Part shown: positions 1-5,727 of the stretch, one piece after another | Layout of the letters: each line of letters begins with the position of its first letter | Position numbering within the stretch: the first letter of the stretch is position 1 | Origin: Rhodocyclales bacterium | Lineage (GTDB): Bacteria; Pseudomonadota; Gammaproteobacteria; Burkholderiales; Rhodocyclaceae | Assembly (NCBI GenBank): GCA_021413665.1 | Contig: JAIOPW010000197.1 | Location: 1-5,727 of the forward strand | Direction: 5' to 3' | DNA: 5,727 nt | Translations under genes and position numbers: made by a program | The notes under the pieces: generated by a model | What the model was told of the DNA's origin: nothing | Databases searched by the model: none | Seen by the model: the letters and a program-made list of their open reading frames with translations, nothing else

Positions 1-875
1 GCATCGCGCAGGATCGGCACCACCAGTCCGCGCGGGCTGCCCACCGCGATGCCGATATCGAAGTAACCGTGATAGACGATGTCGTTGCCGTCCACCGAGG
101 CGTTGATCACCGGGTATTTCTTCAGTGCGGCCACAGCGGCCTTGACGAAGAAGGACATGAAGCCGAGTTTGACGCCATGTTCCTTCTCGAAGCGCTCCTG
201 GTACTTCTTGCGCATCTCCATCACCGGCGCCATGTTAACTTCGTTGAAGGTGGTCAGGATGGCGTTGGTGGATTGCGACTGCACCAGGCGCTCGGCGACG
301 CGGGTACGCAGGCGCGACATCGGCACGCGCTGTTCGGGTCGGTCGGCGATGATGGCATCGGCATTGACCACGTTGGGCTGCGGCAGAGCCGGCCTGCTTG
401 CGGCAAGAGTCGGCGCTGGCGAGACGGCGGACGAAGCCGCCGGCTTCGCCCTGGCGTCGCCGCTGACGTCTTCCTTGAGAATGCGGCCGCCGCGACCGCT
501 GCCCTGCACGTCGGCAGCGGCAATGCCCTTTTCATCCATGATCTTGCGCGCGGCCGGCATGGCGGTCGCCGCGGCGGATGCCGTCGGAACCGGCGCTGCC
601 GCTGCGGGCCTGGCCGGGGCCGCTACGGCGCCCTTGGCTTCGGTATCGATCTGGGCAATGACTTCGCCGGCGACCACCGACTCACCTGCGTTCTTGATGA
701 TCTTGACGATCACGCCGGCGTCAGGGGCGGGCAGTTCGAGAACCACCTTGTCGGTTTCGATGTCGATCAGGTTCTGATCGCGGGCGACGGCGTCACCCTC
801 CTTGACGTGCCAGGCCGCCAGTGTGGCCTCGGCAACGGATTCTGAAAGCTGGGGGACTTTGACTTCAATGATCAT
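1..875 (-). CDS. sucB: 2-oxoglutarate dehydrogenase E2, dihydrolipoyl succinyltransferase (5' part, runs off left edge)
   Basis: This is the E2 core of the 2-oxoglutarate dehydrogenase complex. It transfers the succinyl group from E1 to CoA on a lipoyl arm, giving succinyl-CoA in the cytoplasm. I read 291 complete codons with no stop. The lipoyl domain (about residues 2-75) carries the ETDKVVLE motif with the lipoylated Lys43. An Ala/Pro-rich linker follows (about 80-105), then the peripheral subunit-binding domain (about 106-138, ending GSGRGGRILKEDV). A second Ala/Pro linker leads to the catalytic domain from about 183 (RVPMSRLRTRVAERL). The last residues are PRGLVVPILRD. Compared with E. 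coli SucB (405 residues), roughly 115 C-terminal residues are missing, including the catalytic HRxxDG motif. The ATG lies 10 nt after the sucA stop, behind a GGAGA Shine-Dalgarno, so it is very likely co-transcribed with sucA. The E2 of pyruvate dehydrogenase is the only serious alternative; the sucA neighbour and the single lipoyl domain argue against it. Confidence 0.97.
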   Translation of the reverse strand, partial: MIIEVKVPQLSESVAEATLAAWHVKEGDAVARDQNLIDIETDKVVLELPAPDAGVIVKIIKNAGESVVAGEVIAQIDTEAKGAVAAPARPAAAAPVPTASAAATAMPAARKIMDEKGIAAADVQGSGRGGRILKEDVSGDARAKPAASSAVSPAPTLAASRPALPQPNVVNADAIIADRPEQRVPMSRLRTRVAERLVQSQSTNAILTTFNEVNMAPVMEMRKKYQERFEKEHGVKLGFMSFFVKAAVAALKKYPVINASVDGNDIVYHGYFDIGIAVGSPRGLVVPILRD

Positions 876-885
876 GATTTCTCCG

Positions 886-3714
886 TTATTCCTTGATGCC
901 GAGGGCAGCGTTGACCACTTCCTTCTGCTGCTGGACGTGTTTGGCGGCATAGCCGACGGCCGGGGATGGCGATGAAGGACGCGCCACCGCGTCGAGGATC
1001 TGGCCCTTCTTGATCAGCCGCTCCAAGCGATGATGCTTGGCATACCAGGCGCCCTGGTTCATCGGCTCTTCCTGGCACCAGATCAGTTCCTTGAGATTCG
1101 GATACTTCTGCATCTCTTCAAACAACCTGCGATCGTCGAAGGGATACAACTGCTCGACGCGCACCAGGACGACGTTGTCGACCTTCTTTTCGCGCCGTGC
1201 AGCGAGCAGGTCGAAATACACCTTGCCGGCACAGGTAACCATGCGCGTGACTTTCTTCGCGTCAACCTTGTCGATCTCGCCGATGATGGTCTGAAAGGTG
1301 CCGTTGGCGAGTTCCTCGAGCGAACTGGTGGCGTCCTTGTGCCGCAGCAGTGACTTCGGCGTCATGACGACCAGTGGCTTGCGCTGCTTGCGCAGCATCT
1401 GCCGGCGCAGCATGTGATAAACCTGCGCAGCATTCGAAGGCACGCAGACTTCCCAGTTGAAATCGGCGGAAAGCTGCATGTAGCGTTCAAGACGCGCCGA
1501 CGAGTGCTCCGGACCCTGGCCTTCGTAACCATGCGGCAGCAGCATCACCAGGCCGCAGCCGCGACCCCACTTGGCTTCGCCGGAGGACAGGAACTGGTCG
1601 ATCACCACCTTGGCGCCGTTGGCGAAGTCACCGAACTGCGCTTCCCAGACCACCATTTCGTTCGGCGCCGCCGTGGCGAAGCCGTATTCGAAGGCAAGCA
1701 CGGCTTCCTCGGACAGTACCGAGTCGAAGCACATGAAGCGACCCTGGTTCTCGTGGATGTTCTGCAGCGGCCAGTAAGTGCCTTCGTCCCACTTCTCGCG
1801 GTTCTGGTCGTGCAGGGCGGCGTGGCGGTGAAAGAAGGTGCCGCGTCCGACGTCTTCACCGGAAACGCGAATATTGAAACCTGCGGCGACCAGTGAAGCA
1901 TAGGCTAGGTTCTCGCCCATGCCCCAGTCGACCGGGAGCTTGCCCTCGCCCATCAGCTTGCGGTCGTCGATGATCTTCTGCACGCGGGAGTGCAGCGTGA
2001 AATTGGGCGGCACTGTGGTGAGTCGCTTGGCCAGGCGCTGCATCTCGGCAATCGACACCGTCGTATCGCATTTCTCGGTGTAGGGCACGTTGATGTGCGG
2101 CGTCCAGTCGATGGAGAACTTGCTCTGGTAGTCGCTGATCACCGGGTCGATCAGGTGGCGGCCTTCGTCGAGCGCGGCGCGGTAGTCCTTGATCATCTGA
2201 TCGGCATCGCCCTCGGCGATCACGCCCTGGGCCTGCAGCTTGTCCGCGTACAGCTTGCGGGTGCCGGGGTGCTGGGCAATCTTCTTGTACATCAGCGGCT
2301 GCGTCACCATCGGCTCGTCCTGCTCGTTGTGGCCGAGCTTGCGGAAGCAGACGATGTCGATCACCACGTCCTTCTTGAATTCCTGGCGGTATTCCATCGC
2401 GATCTGGGTCACCAGCGCCACGGCTTCGGGGTCGTCGCCATTGACGTGGAAGATCGGTGCTTCGATCATCTTGAAGATGTCGGTGCAATACAGCGAGGAA
2501 CGGTAGTCGCGCAGGTCGGAGGTGGTGAAGCCGATCTGGTTGTTCACCACGATGTGCACCGTGCCGCCCGTACCGTAGCCGCGGGTGTTGGAGAAGTTAA
2601 GCATCTCCTGGTTCACGCCCTGGCCGGCGACGGCGGCATCGCCGTGGATCAGCACCGGCAGCGCCTGCACCTTGCCTTCGGCACCGCGCCGCACCTGGCG
2701 GGCATAGACCGAGCCGGCAACGACGGGGTTGACGATTTCGAGGTGGGACGGATTGAAGGCCAGTGTCAGGTGAACCGGGCCACCCGGCGTGCCGACATCC
2801 GACGAGTAACCCATGTGGTACTTGACATCGCCCGCCGAAAGAGCCTGCTTTTTCTTGCCCTCGAACTCGTCGAACAGCATCGAGGGCTGCTTGCCCAGCG
2901 TATTGACCAGGACATTGAGGCGGCCGCGGTGGGCCATGCCGATCACCATTTCCTGCACCCCGACCATGCCGGCGGTGCGGATCAACTGGTCCATCGCCAG
3001 GATCAGGGCTTCGCCGCCTTCGAGCGAGAAGCGCTTCTGCCCCACATACTTGGTGTGAAGGTAGCGCTCCAGCGTCTCGGCCTGGGTCAGTTGCACCAGG
3101 AAGCGCCTCTTGTCCTCCGCCGTGTAGGCCGGCGTCGAGCGGATCGGCTCCAGTTTGCCCTGTAGCCAGCGCTTCTGACCGACGTCGGAGAGATACATGA
3201 ACTCGGCGCCGATGGTACCGCAGAAGGTTTGCCGGCAGGCTTCGAGCACCTCGCGCAAGGTGGCTTCGCCCGACACCGCCGCGAATGATCCGGTCTGGAA
3301 TACCTGGCCGAGGTCGGCTTCGGTAAAGCCGTAGTGAGAAGGCTCCAGTTCGGGGATCGAGGGACGCTCGCTTCGCTTCAGCGGGTCGAGCTGTGCCCAG
3401 CGGTTGCCGAGGAAGCGGTAGGCGTTGATCAGTTGCAGCACCTTGACCTGCTTGCCGTCGGAGCTGGCGGCGCGGGCGGAAGCCTGCAGGGTGCCTTCCT
3501 TGGCACGCTGGGCAAAGGAAGTGATGATTGGGTAATGGGCCACGTCAGGCCCGCTGTAGTTGCCTGCTCCCGGCAGCGTTCCCAGCTTGTCGAAATAATC
3601 GCGCCAGGCCGGTTCCACCGACGCCGGGTTGGCGAGATAGGAATCGTAGAGCCCCTCGATGTACGGCGTATTCGTGCCGAACAGATACGAGTTGGACAGC
3701 ATCTGCTTCATCAT
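886..3714 (-). CDS. sucA: 2-oxoglutarate dehydrogenase E1 component (thiamine diphosphate-dependent)
   Basis: E1 decarboxylates 2-oxoglutarate using thiamine diphosphate and Mg2+ and succinylates the lipoyl arm of SucB. The protein has 942 residues (E. coli 933) and is intact. In order: an N-terminal E2-contact segment (SYLFGTNTPYIEGLYDSYL, 9-27); the KVLQLINAYRF segment (91-101); the active-site GMAHRGRLNVLVN with His262; KYHMG with His300; the thiamine diphosphate motif beginning GDA at 358-360 and closing with NN at 391-392; FRKLGHNEQDEP (457-468); the transketolase-like pyrimidine domain with GRGTFFHRHA (623-632); GYEGQGPEHSSARLERY with His737; and CQEEPMNQGAWY (880-891). Two adjacent ATGs (3714 and 3711) compete as start. 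I give the first, because homologues often begin MM. A longer reading from 3774 would translate through the gltA terminator and add 20 non-conserved residues, so I reject it. The only usual-site deviation I noticed is Val622, where E. coli has Ser (EDSGRGTFF). Confidence 0.98.
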   Translation of the reverse strand: MMKQMLSNSYLFGTNTPYIEGLYDSYLANPASVEPAWRDYFDKLGTLPGAGNYSGPDVAHYPIITSFAQRAKEGTLQASARAASSDGKQVKVLQLINAYRFLGNRWAQLDPLKRSERPSIPELEPSHYGFTEADLGQVFQTGSFAAVSGEATLREVLEACRQTFCGTIGAEFMYLSDVGQKRWLQGKLEPIRSTPAYTAEDKRRFLVQLTQAETLERYLHTKYVGQKRFSLEGGEALILAMDQLIRTAGMVGVQEMVIGMAHRGRLNVLVNTLGKQPSMLFDEFEGKKKQALSAGDVKYHMGYSSDVGTPGGPVHLTLAFNPSHLEIVNPVVAGSVYARQVRRGAEGKVQALPVLIHGDAAVAGQGVNQEMLNFSNTRGYGTGGTVHIVVNNQIGFTTSDLRDYRSSLYCTDIFKMIEAPIFHVNGDDPEAVALVTQIAMEYRQEFKKDVVIDIVCFRKLGHNEQDEPMVTQPLMYKKIAQHPGTRKLYADKLQAQGVIAEGDADQMIKDYRAALDEGRHLIDPVISDYQSKFSIDWTPHINVPYTEKCDTTVSIAEMQRLAKRLTTVPPNFTLHSRVQKIIDDRKLMGEGKLPVDWGMGENLAYASLVAAGFNIRVSGEDVGRGTFFHRHAALHDQNREKWDEGTYWPLQNIHENQGRFMCFDSVLSEEAVLAFEYGFATAAPNEMVVWEAQFGDFANGAKVVIDQFLSSGEAKWGRGCGLVMLLPHGYEGQGPEHSSARLERYMQLSADFNWEVCVPSNAAQVYHMLRRQMLRKQRKPLVVMTPKSLLRHKDATSSLEELANGTFQTIIGEIDKVDAKKVTRMVTCAGKVYFDLLAARREKKVDNVVLVRVEQLYPFDDRRLFEEMQKYPNLKELIWCQEEPMNQGAWYAKHHRLERLIKKGQILDAVARPSSPSPAVGYAAKHVQQQKEVVNAALGIKE

Positions 3715-3718
3715 GGAA

Positions 3719-3724
3719 TCACCT
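3719..3724 (-). promoter_or_regulatory. Shine-Dalgarno of sucA
   Basis: AGGTGA on the minus strand lies 4 nt before the first ATG (3714) and 7 nt before the second (3711). The spacing slightly favours the second ATG, so the real start may be one codon later than annotated. It lies 19 nt past the T-tract of the upstream terminator, and supports a start here rather than at 3774. Confidence 0.7.
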
Positions 3725-3743
3725 GATCGTGAATGAGTCACAC

Positions 3744-3772
3744 AAAAAAACGAGGGGCGCCAACCGCCCCTC
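3744..3772 (-). terminator. Rho-independent terminator after gltA
   Basis: Read on the minus strand, an 8-bp perfect GC-rich stem, GAGGGGCG paired with CGCCCCTC (arms 3765-3772 and 3752-3759), encloses a 5-nt loop. One G and then seven consecutive T (3750-3744) follow. It starts 17 nt after the gltA stop and ends 29 nt before the sucA start. There is no T-tract on the other side of the stem, so it acts only on minus-strand transcripts. It should end or attenuate the gltA transcript before sucA. Confidence 0.9.
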
Positions 3773-3789
3773 AATGAATCGGAACCGGA

Positions 3790-5082
3790 TCAGCGCTTGG
3801 CCAGCGGCGTGACGTCGCGGCGCGCGGCGCCGATGTAGAGCTGGCGCGGACGGCCGATCTTGTATTCGGGGTCGGTAATCATCTCCTCCCACTGCGTCAT
3901 CCAGCCGACGGTGCGGGCCAGTGCGAAGATGCAGGTGAACATCGACGTCGGGATGCCCAGCGCCTTTTGCACGATGCCGGAGTAGAAGTCGACGTTCGGG
4001 TAGAGTTTCTTTTCGATGAAGTAGGGATCTTCCAGGGCAATCTTTTCCAGTTCCTTGGCCAGCTTGAACAGGCGGTCGTTTTCCAGACCCAGTTCGCTCA
4101 GCACGTCGGCGCAAACCTTGCTCATCAGTTTGGCCCGCGGATCGAAGTTCTTGTACACGCGATGACCGAAGCCCATCAGCTTGAAGCTGTCGTTCTTGTC
4201 CTTGGCGCGCTTGATGTATTCGCCGACACGCGACACGTCGCCGATTTCCTCGAGCATTTCAAGGCAGGCTTCGTTGGCACCGCCGTGCGCCGGGCCCCAC
4301 AGGCAGGCGATACCGGCTGACATACAGGCAAACGGATTGGCACCGGAGGAGCCCGCCAGGCGCACTGTGGAGGTCGACGCATTCTGCTCGTGATCGGCAT
4401 GCAGGGTGAAGATGGTGTCGAGCGCATGGACCAGCACCGGATTCGGCTTGTATTCCTCGCAGGGTGTGCCGAACATCATGTGCATGAAATTGGCGGTGTA
4501 GCCGAGGTCGTTACGTGGATACATGAAGGGCTGGCCGGTGTTGTACTTGTAGGCCATGGCGACGATGGTCGGCAATTTTGCGACCAGGCGGTTGAACGAG
4601 ACACTCCTTTCACCGGGATCGTTGAAGTCCACCGCGTCGTGATAGAAGGCAGCCAGGGCGCCGACGACACCGACCATTACCGCCATCGGATGGGCGTCGC
4701 GGCGGAAACCCTGGTAGAACTTCACCAGTTGCTCATGCACCATCGTGTGGTTCTTGATCGTGTTCTCGAACTTGGTCTTCTCGATCGCGTTGGGCAATTC
4801 GCCGTTCTTCAGCAAGTAGGCGACTTCGAGGAAGTTGCAGTTCTCCGCGAGTTGCTCGATCGGGTAGCCGCGATACAGCAGTTCGCCCTTGTCACCGTCG
4901 ATGAAGGTGACCTTCGACTGGCAGCTGGCTGTGGAAAGGAAACCGGAGTCGTAGGTGAACAAGCCGGTCTTTGCACCCAGCGTGCGAATGTCAATGACAT
5001 CATTGCCATGAACTCCCACCATCACCGGAAACTCAACGGTCTTGCCATCAATGGTCAGGGTTGCTGTGCGATTCGTGCTCAT
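3790..5082 (-). CDS. gltA: citrate synthase (type II, hexameric class)
   Basis: Citrate synthase condenses oxaloacetate with acetyl-CoA to citrate, the entry step of the TCA cycle, in the cytoplasm. The protein has 430 residues (E. coli GltA 427) and aligns almost without gaps. The catalytic triad is visible: His266 in WGPAHGGANEA, His307 in GFGHRVYKNFDPRA and Asp365 in YPNVDFYSG. Substrate-binding residues include His231 in LHADHEQNASTSTVR, Arg316, Arg390 and Arg411. The N-terminal beta-rich domain (about 1-60, with STASCQSKVTFIDGD) is typical of the Gram-negative type II enzymes that NADH inhibits. Cys208 in FGTPCEEY corresponds to E. coli Cys206. The start at 5082 has an AGAGGA Shine-Dalgarno and matches family N-termini; an upstream ATG at 5163 would overlap the end of sdhE and adds unrelated residues. 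It sits 40 nt after sdhE and is followed by a strong terminator. A 2-methylcitrate synthase is less likely given the type II N-terminal domain and the neighbours. Confidence 0.98.
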   Translation of the reverse strand: MSTNRTATLTIDGKTVEFPVMVGVHGNDVIDIRTLGAKTGLFTYDSGFLSTASCQSKVTFIDGDKGELLYRGYPIEQLAENCNFLEVAYLLKNGELPNAIEKTKFENTIKNHTMVHEQLVKFYQGFRRDAHPMAVMVGVVGALAAFYHDAVDFNDPGERSVSFNRLVAKLPTIVAMAYKYNTGQPFMYPRNDLGYTANFMHMMFGTPCEEYKPNPVLVHALDTIFTLHADHEQNASTSTVRLAGSSGANPFACMSAGIACLWGPAHGGANEACLEMLEEIGDVSRVGEYIKRAKDKNDSFKLMGFGHRVYKNFDPRAKLMSKVCADVLSELGLENDRLFKLAKELEKIALEDPYFIEKKLYPNVDFYSGIVQKALGIPTSMFTCIFALARTVGWMTQWEEMITDPEYKIGRPRQLYIGAARRDVTPLAKR

Positions 5083-5089
5083 GATCAGA

Positions 5090-5095
5090 TCCTCT
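5090..5095 (-). promoter_or_regulatory. Shine-Dalgarno of gltA
   Basis: AGAGGA on the minus strand lies 7 nt before the ATG at 5082, which is close to ideal spacing. It decides the gltA start in favour of MSTNRTATL over the longer in-frame reading from 5163. Confidence 0.8.
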
Positions 5096-5122
5096 ATAAG
5101 GTCCGTTGAAATACAAAGCTGC

Positions 5123-5389
5123 TCAAAAATCGGCTGCGGGTGAAACTTCCCGCAGTCGCTCAATCATTGCCGACTGCTGCGGATCGGTGGCGACTTCCCT
5201 GCCGCTCACCAATGCCCAAAGATCGTGGTCTTCCAGTTCCAGCAAACCTTCCAGAGCCGCTTCTCCTTGCGCGTCGAGAGCGTCTTCGTAGCGCTCCCAG
5301 AAGCGGTCAAACACCAGGTCCAGTTCCAGCAGGGCGCGTCGGCAATGCCATTTCAGGCGATTGATGCGTGCCCTGCGATCTTCTTCCAT
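5123..5389 (-). CDS. sdhE: FAD assembly factor SdhE (succinate dehydrogenase flavinylation)
   Basis: SdhE (DUF339, Sdh5/YgfY family) is a small soluble chaperone that promotes covalent FAD attachment to SdhA. The protein has 88 residues, the same as E. coli SdhE, with a predicted all-helical fold. The N-terminal conserved block reads RLKWHCRRALLELDLVFDRF (11-30), and the acidic C-terminal half contains LLELEDHDLWALVSG (49-63), matching the family's LLE-x-D-DLFxWL block. The signature RGxxE motif appears as RALLE at 18-22, with Ala in place of Gly. The ATG lies 2 nt after the sdhB stop (TGAGGATG on the coding strand). Its only purine-rich element, GAGG, touches the start codon, so translation probably depends on coupling to sdhB. 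The order sdhB-sdhE-gltA is familiar in betaproteobacteria and supports the assignment. A longer reading from 5464 would overlap sdhB deeply and is not needed. Confidence 0.93.
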   Translation of the reverse strand: MEEDRRARINRLKWHCRRALLELDLVFDRFWERYEDALDAQGEAALEGLLELEDHDLWALVSGREVATDPQQSAMIERLREVSPAADF

Positions 5390-5391
5390 CC

Positions 5392-5408
5392 TCAGACGGC
5401 CCGTCTGA
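5392..5408. repeat. 17-nt perfect inverted repeat at the sdhB 3' end
   Basis: The plus strand reads TCAGACGG, one C, then CCGTCTGA, giving 8-nt arms that are exact reverse complements. It forms the last codons and stop of sdhB (MVRRAV-stop region) and ends 2 nt before the sdhE start codon. As RNA it could fold into a short stem of about 7 bp next to the sdhE start. No T-tract follows, so it is not an intrinsic terminator. Minus-strand GCCGTCTGAG matches 9 of 10 bases of the neisserial DNA uptake sequence GCCGTCTGAA. Confidence 0.6.
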
Positions 5409-5727
5409 CCATCATTTCCTTGATCTTGCCGATCGCCTTGGTCGGGTTCAGTCCCTTGGGGCAAACGTCTACGCAGTTCATGATCGTATGGCAGCGGAAC
5501 AGGCGATAGGGATCTTCCAGGTCGTCAAGCCGCTCGCTGGTCGCCTGGTCCCGCGTATCGGCGATGAAGCGGTAGGCGGCGAGCAGGCCGGCCGGGCCGA
5601 CGAACTTGTCCGGATTCCACCAGAAGGACGGGCAGGACGTCGAGCAGCAGGCGCAGAGAATGCACTCGTAGAGGCCGTTCAATTCCTCGCGATCCTCGGG
5701 CGACTGCAGGCGCTCGCGCTCGGGCGG
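5392..5727 (-). CDS. sdhB: succinate dehydrogenase iron-sulfur subunit (3' part, runs off right edge)
   Basis: SdhB carries electrons from the SdhA flavin through three iron-sulfur clusters to the membrane quinone site of complex II. The last 111 residues are present, beginning PPERERLQSPEDREE. This is the C-terminal ferredoxin-like domain, which holds the [4Fe-4S] and [3Fe-4S] clusters. The cysteine pattern C-x2-C-x2-C-x3-CP is at fragment residues 22, 25, 28 and 32, and C-x5-C-x3-CPKG at 79, 85 and 89, with the same spacing as E. coli SdhB. The quinone-site residues Pro33, Trp37, His80 and Ile82 are in their expected places. The N-terminal [2Fe-2S] domain lies outside the window. The reading frame is open to the right edge; an apparent start at 5682 is an internal TTG (Leu) codon. 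Fumarate reductase FrbB is excluded by the CILCACCSTSCPSFWW and RCHTIMNC sequences, which are typical of SdhB, and by the sdhE neighbour. Confidence 0.97.
   Translation of the reverse strand, partial: PPERERLQSPEDREELNGLYECILCACCSTSCPSFWWNPDKFVGPAGLLAAYRFIADTRDQATSERLDDLEDPYRLFRCHTIMNCVDVCPKGLNPTKAIGKIKEMMVRRAV

Noticed and set aside
69..845. A 258-codon open frame on the plus strand, antisense to sucB
   Set aside because: The minus-strand reading gives a clear lipoyl, binding and catalytic E2 protein. The plus-strand translation is low-complexity Gly/Arg/Ala-rich with no family resemblance.
868..875. The 8-bp palindrome ATGATCAT over the sucB start codon
   Set aside because: It is short, is explained by the codons for Met-Ile-Ile, and has no second copy or known operator resemblance.
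1990..3165. A 391-codon open frame on the plus strand, antisense to sucA
   Set aside because: It lies wholly inside the conserved sucA gene. Its translation is rich in His, Val, Asp, Leu and Arg, as expected for the reverse strand of GC-rich coding DNA, and shows no recognisable domain.
3715..3774. A 20-residue N-terminal extension of SucA starting at 3774
   Set aside because: It would begin inside the region downstream of gltA and translate through the terminator hairpin and T-tract. The residues match nothing in the family, and a Shine-Dalgarno precedes 3714/3711.
4390..5109. A 239-codon open frame on the plus strand, antisense to gltA
   Set aside because: It is a shadow of the strongly conserved citrate synthase gene and has no domain of its own.
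5083..5122. A possible gltA promoter with TATAGA as -10 and TTGTAT as -35
   Set aside because: The spacer is only about 12 nt, and a start from that -10 would fall at or after the Shine-Dalgarno. Not convincing as a promoter.

Overview
The window is a continuous piece of a TCA-cycle gene cluster. All five genes are on the minus strand, so it reads from right to left: sdhB (3' end only), sdhE, gltA, sucA (odhA) and sucB (odhB, 5' part only). The GC-rich coding sequence, the near-textbook proteobacterial proteins and the order sdhB-sdhE-gltA-odhA-odhB point to a betaproteobacterium. A Rhodocyclales- or Nitrosomonadales-like lineage is possible, but I cannot fix the genus from sequence alone.

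Layout. 5727-5392 holds the last 111 codons of the succinate dehydrogenase iron-sulfur subunit. 5389-5123 is the flavinylation factor SdhE, starting 2 nt after the sdhB stop. After a 40-nt gap with a clear Shine-Dalgarno comes citrate synthase at 5082-3790. Seventeen nt beyond its stop is a strong intrinsic terminator (3772-3744). sucA, the E1 subunit of 2-oxoglutarate dehydrogenase, follows at 3714-886, then after 10 nt sucB, the E2 subunit, which runs off the left edge. No stretch of 300 bases or more lacks a gene. I see no tRNA, rRNA, mobile element, CRISPR array or phage feature.

Function. Citrate synthase brings acetyl-CoA into the cycle. The E1 and E2 subunits convert 2-oxoglutarate to succinyl-CoA. 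SdhB passes electrons from succinate to quinone, and SdhE helps attach FAD to the SdhA partner, which would lie off the right edge. The rest of sdhCDA (right) and the E3 gene lpdA (left) are expected outside the window but not seen.

This is mostly an ordinary core-metabolism region, and I did not find an undescribed system. The points worth a second look are the terminator placed directly before sucA with no visible promoter after it, a 17-nt inverted repeat resembling the neisserial DNA uptake sequence at the sdhB/sdhE junction, an RAxxE form of the SdhE RGxxE motif, and a mostly conserved but altered NADH site in citrate synthase.
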